Shown: positions 57,735 through 64,000 of the stretch, one piece after another
Layout of the letters: each line of letters starts with the position of its first letter
Position numbering within the stretch: position 1 is the stretch's first letter
Notes under the pieces: generated by a model
The model's database searches: none
Seen by the model: the letters and a program-made list of their open reading frames with translations, nothing else
Told to the model about the DNA's origin: nothing
NCBI GenBank assembly: GCA_903848935.1
Contig: CAINHO010000026.1
Location: 62,001-126,000, forward strand
Source: an uncultured Pseudomonadota bacterium
Lineage (GTDB): Bacteria > Pseudomonadota > Gammaproteobacteria > Methylococcales > Methylomonadaceae
Direction: 5' to 3'
Length of the DNA stretch: 64,000 nt
Position numbers and translations under genes: made by a program

Positions 57735-57807
57735 AATTTACATTGCACTGAAATAAAACATGAAAGGCTGACATTGCCCGATTATGGTGCGATTTGCAGT
57801 GTAAATT
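57735..57807. promoter_or_regulatory. Inverted repeat upstream of the Bbp2-like porin
   Basis: AATTTACA (57735-57742) is repeated inverted as TGTAAATT (57800-57807), near TTGCACTG and TTGCAGTG versions of a second short repeat. It could be two half-sites of a looping operator for the porin-amtB genes. The arms are only 8 bp, so chance is possible. Confidence 0.25.
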
Positions 57808-57911
57808 AAACTGTGAAAATTTTAACTAATTGTTTCTGTTGTTTTTTTGTTACTGGCATAATACCTGCTTTATTCAAAACTATAATTAAAATCAAAAGAG
57901 GAATTTCACTG

Positions 57912-59231
57912 ATGAAAACAAGAAAAAAACACCATAAAACCAGCATAATGCAAGCGGCGACAGGCAGTTTGTTATTGATGGGTTTAATTGCAAATAGTCA
58001 TGCAGGAGCGATTGCCGATTTAACTGGATATGATGCAAACGAAACGTCGTTGTTTAAAAACAACGGTATCGTCGTGGGTGGTTGGGCGAATGCGGGTATC
58101 ACTTACAACGCAACGAATCCGGCAAATGGTTTCAATGGCCCTGTTACTTTTGGCGACCGTGCCAGCGAAGTTCAATTGAATCAATTAAACCTTTTCATTC
58201 AACGGGCTGTCGCAACCGAAGGAACGGGGTGGGATTTTGGTGGGCGTTTTGATGTCATGTTCGGAACAGATTCTATTTTCACTCAAGCCTATGGTGTACC
58301 TGCATTTGACGTGAACAATGGTTCGCCAATGAATCGTAGCCATTGGGATTTGAATATGCTTAATAGTAACAGCCGTTTTTATGATTTAGCCTTGCCGCAA
58401 GCTTATGGCGAAGCCTACGTTCCTATTGGCAATGGTTTGAACGTAAAAGCGGGGCATTTTTACACGCCAATCGGTTATGAAACCGTTCCCGCCCCCGACA
58501 ACTTTTTCTATACACACGCTTACACCATGCAATACGGCGAACCGTTCACGCATACTGGTGTAATGGGAAATTATGCTGTTGATGCAAATTGGTCGGTGAT
58601 GGGTGGCGCGACAACAGGTAGTGCGACGGGTGGTTGGGATGGTGGTTTTGACAAACAACTCGGCAATTGGGGTGGTTTAGCTGGGGCAACGTGGACAAGC
58701 ACTGATAAAGGCACATCTGCAAATATCAGCGGCACTTATAGCGCAACGTCTGAACACAGTAACAAAGGATGGGGGTTATACAGCATCGTTTTGAAACACA
58801 ATATCACCGACAAAACACATTTGGTTTTACAACATGACCATGGTTTCGCGGATGGTGTACTGACTGCGGCTGGAATTAGAGATGCCCAATGGTACGGTTT
58901 AAATATGCACTTAACTTACGACATCAAAGACAATTTAACTGCTGGGATTCGTACTGAATGGTTTAGAGATCAAAATGGTTTCCGTGTTTGTTCACCGGGA
59001 CGTGTTTCAGCTGCCACCGATAACACAGGCGCAAGTTACGCTGCAAATTTTGCAGCAAGCTGTACAGCTGCCACCTATTACGCTGTCACAGGTGGTCTAA
59101 ATTGGAAACCAACACCTTGGTTAAATTTGCGTCCAAACATACGTTATGATTTTGCGGATGGCGCACGTCCATTTGGCAACAATAAACAAGACCAATTTTT
59201 ATTTTCAACCGACTTTTCAGTTACTTTCTAA
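57912..59231 (+). CDS. Outer membrane beta-barrel porin (Bbp2-like)
   Basis: A signal peptide (ending NSHA) is followed by a Gly- and aromatic-rich barrel. Features typical of the Bbp2 family are GGWANAGITYNATNP, VQLNQLNLFIQRAV, DFGGRFDVMFGTD, QAYGEAYVPIGNGLNVKAGHF and the C-terminal QFLFSTDFSVTF. The ATG at 57912 has AGAGGA upstream; an earlier GTG at 57813 has none and would remove the signal peptide from the N-terminus. It is 20 nt before amtB, so it likely shares its operon and may admit ammonium, urea or organic nitrogen; that is inference. Confidence 0.88.
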   Translation: MKTRKKHHKTSIMQAATGSLLLMGLIANSHAGAIADLTGYDANETSLFKNNGIVVGGWANAGITYNATNPANGFNGPVTFGDRASEVQLNQLNLFIQRAVATEGTGWDFGGRFDVMFGTDSIFTQAYGVPAFDVNNGSPMNRSHWDLNMLNSNSRFYDLALPQAYGEAYVPIGNGLNVKAGHFYTPIGYETVPAPDNFFYTHAYTMQYGEPFTHTGVMGNYAVDANWSVMGGATTGSATGGWDGGFDKQLGNWGGLAGATWTSTDKGTSANISGTYSATSEHSNKGWGLYSIVLKHNITDKTHLVLQHDHGFADGVLTAAGIRDAQWYGLNMHLTYDIKDNLTAGIRTEWFRDQNGFRVCSPGRVSAATDNTGASYAANFAASCTAATYYAVTGGLNWKPTPWLNLRPNIRYDFADGARPFGNNKQDQFLFSTDFSVTF

Positions 59232-59251
59232 TTCGTTGAAGGGAAAAAAAT

Positions 59252-60652
59252 ATGAACGCATTTTTTCGTAGTGTTACAGGCTTATCGGTACTGGGTTTAA
59301 GTGCGGCGAGTTATGCTGACGAAGCCGTGGTTGCCGTTACATCCGTTGCAAATCATGGCGATACTGCATGGGTAATGATTTCAACACTTTTAGTTATTCT
59401 GATGATTATCCCAGGGTTAGCGTTATTTTATGGCGGCATGGTTCGCGCCAAAAATATGTTGTCGATTTTGATGCAAGTGTTTGTCATCTTTTCAATGATT
59501 GCGATTTTGTGGGCGATTTACGGTTACAGCGTCGCGTTCACCGAAGGCACTGCGTTTTTTGGCAGTTTGAGCAAAGCATTTTTAAAAGGTATCACGCCCG
59601 ATTCGCTAGCTGCAACGTTCAGCAAAGGTGTTTATATTCCTGAATATGCCTATGTTGCATTTCAATTGACATTTGCAGCAATTACACCTGCCATCATCAT
59701 CGGTGCGTTTGCAGAACGGATTAAATTCTCAGCAGTTTTATTATTCACTGCGATTTGGTTCACCTTCTCCTATTTGCCACTCGCACACATGGTTTGGTAT
59801 TGGACAGGGCCTGATGCTTACACCGACGCAAGTGCAGCAGAAGCAGCAACCGCGACAGCGGGTTTCTTATTCCAAAAAGGTGCATTAGATTTCGCTGGCG
59901 GTTCAGTGGTTCACATTAACGCAGGGGTTGCTGGTTTGGTGGGTAGTTTCTTAATCGGTAAACGTATTGGTTATGGACGTGAATCTCTCGCGCCACACAG
60001 CGTCACGATGACAATGATTGGTGCATCATTATTGTGGGTGGGTTGGTTTGGATTTAACGTGGGTTCAAATTTAGAAGCCAATGGTTTGGCAGCATTGGTG
60101 TTTATCAATACCTTACTCGCAGCAGCAGCAGCAACGTTATCGTGGATGGCAGCAGAATGGTTGATGCGTGGCAAACCCAGTATGTTGGGTGCAGCATCAG
60201 GTGCAATAGCCGGTTTAGTTGTAATTACACCAGCGTGCGGATGGTCAGGCCCAATGGGCGCAATCTTCTTAGGATTAACCGCAGGCGCAGTCTGTTTCTG
60301 GGCAGTGACCATGTTAAAAACCAAATTGAAATATGACGATTCGTTAGATGCTTTTGGTGTTCATGGGATTGGTGGTATTTTGGGTGCATTAGGCACAGCC
60401 GTTGTGGCAAATCCAGCTTTAGGCGGCACGGGCGTTTGGGATTATGTCGCGAATGCAGCGGCAGAATACAATTTTAGCGCACAGTTTATTAGCCAATTTT
60501 GGGGCGTGGCTGTGACAGTGGTTTGGTCGGCAATCGTAGCTTATCTGGCTTATAAAATTGTAGATATGGTTGTCGGTCTGCGTGTTAGCGAAGAAGACGA
60601 ACGTCAAGGTTTGGACGTTTCAGAACATGGCGAAACCGCTTATCACTTGTAA
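59252..60652 (+). CDS. amtB: Ammonium transporter AmtB, copy 1
   Basis: AmtB channels conduct ammonia or ammonium through the inner membrane as trimers. It has a cleavable signal (ending AASYA), eleven helices, LALFYGGMVRAKNM, the twin histidines (VVHINAGVAGLVG and FGVHGIGGILGAL) and the C-terminal VGLRVSEEDERQGLDVSEHGE, where PII binds. Length (466) is slightly longer than E. coli AmtB. It is followed by glnK and then a second AmtB gene. Confidence 0.96.
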   Translation: MNAFFRSVTGLSVLGLSAASYADEAVVAVTSVANHGDTAWVMISTLLVILMIIPGLALFYGGMVRAKNMLSILMQVFVIFSMIAILWAIYGYSVAFTEGTAFFGSLSKAFLKGITPDSLAATFSKGVYIPEYAYVAFQLTFAAITPAIIIGAFAERIKFSAVLLFTAIWFTFSYLPLAHMVWYWTGPDAYTDASAAEAATATAGFLFQKGALDFAGGSVVHINAGVAGLVGSFLIGKRIGYGRESLAPHSVTMTMIGASLLWVGWFGFNVGSNLEANGLAALVFINTLLAAAAATLSWMAAEWLMRGKPSMLGAASGAIAGLVVITPACGWSGPMGAIFLGLTAGAVCFWAVTMLKTKLKYDDSLDAFGVHGIGGILGALGTAVVANPALGGTGVWDYVANAAAEYNFSAQFISQFWGVAVTVVWSAIVAYLAYKIVDMVVGLRVSEEDERQGLDVSEHGETAYHL

Positions 60653-60663
60653 ATCAGCATTTG

Positions 60664-60707
60664 AGGCTCAAGGTAGAATGTTACAGTTTCGCTTTCACCT
60701 TGAACCT
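60664..60707 (+). promoter_or_regulatory. Hairpin between amtB copy 1 and glnK
   Basis: An 11-bp inverted repeat with one mismatch (60664-60674 with 60697-60707) encloses 22 nt. It lacks a T run and may be an operator or an RNA stability element. The 130-bp gap otherwise shows no clear sigma-54 promoter. Confidence 0.3.
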
Positions 60708-60764
60708 TATACCTTCTTTAAACTATGATTGTGGTCGCAGTCTTTAACCTCAGTTTTTATTTAA

Positions 60765-61121
<357 letters not shown>

Positions 61122-61127
61122 AGAATT

Positions 61128-62429
61128 ATGCAAAAGAAAGTTAATTTTCAGACGTGGCTTCTTGCCGCGTCTTTTTTTATTCTGCCACAAAGCGTTTTTG
61201 CCGCAGAGTTGAATCAAGCGAATACCGCATGGGTACTGACTTCAACAGCCTTGGTTTTGTTTATGACAATTCCAGGGCTTTCGTTGTTTTATGGCGGTTT
61301 GGTTCGTAGTAAAAACGTGTTATCGGTGTTGATGCAATGTTTTGCGATTACTTGCCTTGTGTCGCTGTTATGGCTCGCTGGCGTTTATAGTTTGATTTTT
61401 GCAGATGGCGGCGAATCGCAAGCGTGGATTGGCGGTTTTGCGAAAGCGTTTTTACCTGACATCAATACTACGGTCTTGATCGGCGATATTCCCGAAACCG
61501 TGTATTTCATGTTTCAAATGACGTTTGCGATTATCACACCTGCGTTAATCGTCGGTGGTTTTGCAGAGCGAATGAAATTTTCAGCAATGCTTTGGTTTAG
61601 CGCGTTGTGGTTGATTTTGGTTTATATGCCGATTTGCCATTGGATTTGGGGCGGCGGTTGGCTGGCAAAAATGGGCGCGATGGATTTTGCCGGCGGCATT
61701 GTGATTCATGTCAACGCGGGCGTGGCAGCATTAGTTTCGGCTATTGTATTAGGTAAACGTAAAGGGTTTCCAAACGTTGCCATGCCGCCGCACAACATGA
61801 CGATGGTTGTCACCGGCGCAGGAATGTTGTGGGTCGGTTGGTTTGGATTCAATGGAGGCAGCGCATTAGCTTCCGATGGTCGCGCGGGCATGGCGATTTT
61901 GGTGACGCATATTGCGGCGGCGGCAGGTTCATTGACTTGGATGACGATTGAATGGCGAAAATATGGCAGACCAAGTGTGCTGGGGATTGTGACAGGAATG
62001 GTCGCGGGTTTAGGCACAATTACGCCCGCTTCGGGTTATGTTGGAACATTCGGCGCGTTGGTAATTGGCATCACCGCAGGTTTTGTCTGTTTTCACGCGA
62101 CGCAAATTGTGAAACGTAAGTTTAAAATTGACGATTCACTCGACGTTTTCCCTGTTCACGGGGTCGGTGGGATCATTGGTTCGTTAATGACAGGCGTTTT
62201 TGCTGCGACGCAATTTGGCGGTTTAGGTTTGTCTGAAGGCGTAACGATTTCGCACCAAGTCGGCGTACAAGCGTTGGCAGTTTTGGTGACCGCAGTTTGG
62301 AGTGCGGCATTTAGTTACGCGATATTGAAATGCTTGGATGCGTGGATTGGTTTGCGTGTCACGAGCGACGACGAAGTGCAAGGTTTAGACATCGCGTTGC
62401 ATGAAGAAACGGGCTACCACAGTTTATAA
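61128..62429 (+). CDS. amtB: Ammonium transporter AmtB, copy 2
   Basis: It has the same fold as copy 1, with a signal peptide (ending SVFA), GLSLFYGGLVRSKNVLSVLMQC, the twin histidines (IVIHVNAGVAALVS and FPVHGVGGIIGS) and the PII-binding tail IGLRVTSDDEVQGLDIALHEE. At 433 residues it is shorter than copy 1. It starts 6 nt after glnK, so the two are cotranscribed. The two AmtB proteins share motifs but differ enough that the duplication is not recent; they may differ in affinity or PII control. Confidence 0.96.
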   Translation: MQKKVNFQTWLLAASFFILPQSVFAAELNQANTAWVLTSTALVLFMTIPGLSLFYGGLVRSKNVLSVLMQCFAITCLVSLLWLAGVYSLIFADGGESQAWIGGFAKAFLPDINTTVLIGDIPETVYFMFQMTFAIITPALIVGGFAERMKFSAMLWFSALWLILVYMPICHWIWGGGWLAKMGAMDFAGGIVIHVNAGVAALVSAIVLGKRKGFPNVAMPPHNMTMVVTGAGMLWVGWFGFNGGSALASDGRAGMAILVTHIAAAAGSLTWMTIEWRKYGRPSVLGIVTGMVAGLGTITPASGYVGTFGALVIGITAGFVCFHATQIVKRKFKIDDSLDVFPVHGVGGIIGSLMTGVFAATQFGGLGLSEGVTISHQVGVQALAVLVTAVWSAAFSYAILKCLDAWIGLRVTSDDEVQGLDIALHEETGYHSL

Positions 62430-62458
62430 CCTACCAAATTACTCGGAATAAAATTGAC

Positions 62459-62491
62459 GAACGGGATTGAATCTAACAGAATCGCCCGTTC
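62459..62491 (+). promoter_or_regulatory. Hairpin upstream of ispH
   Basis: GAACGGG (62459-62465) pairs with CCCGTTC (62485-62491) with a partial inner ATT/AAT match. There is no T run. The arm resembles the AACGGGAT arm of the carA leader hairpin. Confidence 0.35.
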
Positions 62492-62523
62492 AAATTCCGT
62501 CCTACGTTAAAAAGAGAATCCAA

Positions 62524-63480
62524 ATGCAAATTGTTTTAGCCAATCCACGCGGTTTTTGTGCCGGTGTCGATCGTGCCATTGAAATTGTCGAGCGTGCAAT
62601 AGAAGCTTTTGGCGCACCGATTTATGTGCGTCACGAAGTCGTTCACAATCGCACCGTCGTTGATGCGCTCAAAGAAAAAGGTGCAATTTTTATCGAAGAA
62701 TTAACTGACGTACCAATGGGGTCAACGTTAATTTTCAGCGCACACGGCGTTTCCAAACAAGTTCAACAAGAAGCCAAAGAGCGTAAATTAACCGTGTTTG
62801 ATGCCACCTGCCCGCTCGTCACAAAAGTTCATATTCAAGTTTCCAAACACGCCAAAGCGAATCGGGAAGTGATTTTAATTGGTCACGCGGGACATCCCGA
62901 AGTCGAAGGGACGATGGGGCAATATGAAAAACAATCGGAAAATGGCGGCATTTATTTAGTCGAAACGCCTTCGGATGTTGAAAAATTGGTCGTGAATCAT
63001 CCTGAAGATTTGGCGTATGTGACACAAACTACGTTATCGATGACTGACACAAAAATCATGGTGGATGCGCTTCGCAAGCGTTTTTCGTCGATTCAAGAAC
63101 AGAAAAAAGACGACATTTGTTACGCGACCCAAAATCGTCAAGATGCCGTGCATGATTTAGCGAAAATCGCCGACATCATTTTAGTCGTTGGTTCGCCAAA
63201 TAGTTCAAACTCGAATCGATTGCGCGAAATTGCGGAACAATTGGGTAAAACTGCGTATTTAATCGATACCGCGAAAGATATGCAGCAAGAATGGTTTGCG
63301 ACGACAAAAGCCGTCGGGGTTACAGCAGGCGCATCTGCTCCTGAAATTTTGGTGCAAGAAGTGATTGCCCAGCTCAAATTATGGGGCGGCGATGTCACCA
63401 CTGAAATTCAAGGCATTGAAGAAAAAGTCGTCTTTTCGTTGCCGCGTGAATTGAAAAATAAATCATGCTCGAACCATTAG
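62524..63480 (+). CDS. ispH: 4-Hydroxy-3-methylbut-2-enyl diphosphate reductase (IspH/LytB)
   Basis: IspH makes IPP and DMAPP in the last step of the MEP isoprenoid pathway with an Fe-S cluster. The three cluster cysteines are in [22 protein letters not shown] and [24 protein letters not shown] and [14 protein letters not shown] are also conserved. The ATG at 62524 ([15 protein letters not shown]) is the family start; upstream in-frame codons from 62467 are unlikely to be translated. It overlaps hslR by 16 nt. Confidence 0.97.
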   Translation: MQIVLANPRGFCAGVDRAIEIVERAIEAFGAPIYVRHEVVHNRTVVDALKEKGAIFIEELTDVPMGSTLIFSAHGVSKQVQQEAKERKLTVFDATCPLVTKVHIQVSKHAKANREVILIGHAGHPEVEGTMGQYEKQSENGGIYLVETPSDVEKLVVNHPEDLAYVTQTTLSMTDTKIMVDALRKRFSSIQEQKKDDICYATQNRQDAVHDLAKIADIILVVGSPNSSNSNRLREIAEQLGKTAYLIDTAKDMQQEWFATTKAVGVTAGASAPEILVQEVIAQLKLWGGDVTTEIQGIEEKVVFSLPRELKNKSCSNH

Positions 63481-63863
63481 ACGCAATCCGCATCGACAAA
63501 TGGTTGTGGACGGCGCGTTTTTTTAAGACGCGCTCATTAGCTACAGAAGCGGTTTCGGGCGGCAAAGTTCACGTCAATAAACAGCGCGTCAAAGCCAGCA
63601 AAGACATCAAAATTGGCACCGAACTTTCGATTCACAAAGAAGGTTTTGAATGGCTCATCACGGTAAAAGGCATCGCAAAACAGCGGGTTTCGGCAAAAGA
63701 AGCCGCGTTGCTTTTTGAAGAAAGTAGCGAAAGTTTAGAAAAACGGCACAAGCAAGTTGAAATAAAGCGTGAGGAACGAAAATTTTTAGGTTTTCAAAAA
63801 CCAGAACATAAACCCAATAAGAAAAATCGGGATTTAATTCACCAATTCAAACGCGCCGATTGA
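63465..63863 (+). CDS. hslR: Ribosome-associated heat shock protein Hsp15 (HslR)
   Basis: The S4 RNA-binding domain starts at once ([31 protein letters not shown]), followed by [15 protein letters not shown] and a basic C-terminal tail ([18 protein letters not shown]). Hsp15 returns stalled tRNA-bearing 50S subunits to use after heat shock. Length (132) is right. The overlap with ispH shows cotranscription. Confidence 0.93.
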   Translation: MLEPLDAIRIDKWLWTARFFKTRSLATEAVSGGKVHVNKQRVKASKDIKIGTELSIHKEGFEWLITVKGIAKQRVSAKEAALLFEESSESLEKRHKQVEIKREERKFLGFQKPEHKPNKKNRDLIHQFKRAD

Positions 63864-63998
63864 TCACAAACACGTTGGCGGTTTGGGTAAACCGGCGATT
63901 AAACACGCATATTTCAGTGGCGACTCGGGAAATAACTTTTGCAAATAACGACTATTGCCTTTTTCTATACCGAACTTATTGGCAACGGCTTTGACGAA
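63864..63998 (-). CDS. C-terminal end of an unidentified gene (5' end outside window)
   Basis: On the minus strand one frame is open from the right edge to a TGA at 63864-63866, immediately after the hslR stop. The last 44 residues include [19 protein letters not shown] and [14 protein letters not shown]. They have a normal protein-like composition. The frame is too short to name a family. The gene converges on hslR. Confidence 0.5.
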   Translation of the reverse strand, partial: FVKAVANKFGIEKGNSRYLQKLFPESPLKYACLIAGLPKPPTCL

Positions 63999-64000
63999 AA

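Noticed and set aside
57770-57800. Sigma-54 promoter upstream of the Bbp2-like porin (TGGTGCGATTTGCA)
   Set aside because: GG and GC are separated by 8 nt instead of 10, so the -24/-12 spacing fails.

Overview
The window looks like chromosomal DNA of an AT-leaning gammaproteobacterium. The evidence is conserved gene strings: surE-pcm; ubiG / MupP-like phosphatase / YciK-like dehydrogenase; hslV-hslU; carA-carB-greA beside yhbY and rlmE-ftsH-glmM-secG-tRNA-Leu(GAG); glnA; ispH-hslR. I cannot name the species. The very many sensory and c-di-GMP genes fit a free-living, environmentally responsive bacterium. I see no insertion sequence, prophage or CRISPR array.

Layout. 1-6.1 kb: the end of a repetitive protein, a thiol-peroxidase/PilZ fusion, an alkaline phosphatase with a lipoprotein, and surE-pcm with a YqaA-like membrane protein. 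6.2-17.3 kb (all minus strand): a signalling block with two EAL-like/HDOD paralogues, an OmpR-type regulator, an Aer-like chemoreceptor, a FapA (DUF342) protein and a large PAS-GGDEF-EAL protein. 17.4-24 kb (minus): OmpA, SufT, the ubiG group, HslVU and a YaiI-family protein. 24.2-35.4 kb: carAB, greA, yhbY, rlmE, ftsH, glmM, secG, tRNA-Leu and glyA. 35.5-51.7 kb: a TonB-dependent receptor with a NarL-type two-component pair, then a run of four hybrid histidine kinases. The first kinase has an ethylene-receptor-like sensor. Between the kinases lie a PhnD-like lipoprotein, a heme lipoprotein and a DcaP-like porin. 51.7-62.4 kb: a short-chain dehydrogenase, glnA, a histidine kinase with a REC-DUF3369-GGDEF partner, a Bbp2-like porin, and amtB-glnK-amtB. 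62.5 kb to the end: ispH, hslR and the tail of an unidentified minus-strand gene.

How the parts fit. Three systems stand out. (1) The 6-14 kb block carries a near-identical promoter element of about 35 bp in front of the chemoreceptor and FapA genes, with a variant in front of the regulator gene. It has an 11-bp-period direct repeat set just upstream of a -10 box, as expected for an OmpR-family regulator. (2) The 40-51.7 kb sensory island joins hybrid kinases to periplasmic binding and heme lipoproteins and a porin, and two of its kinases share a long recent duplication. (3) Nitrogen genes (glnA, amtB-glnK-amtB) surround a kinase/diguanylate-cyclase pair. The glnA/kinase intergenic region holds a large dyad and an intrinsic terminator that no annotated gene explains. 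PilZ, GGDEF, EAL and EAL-HDOD proteins appear repeatedly, so c-di-GMP is a common theme.
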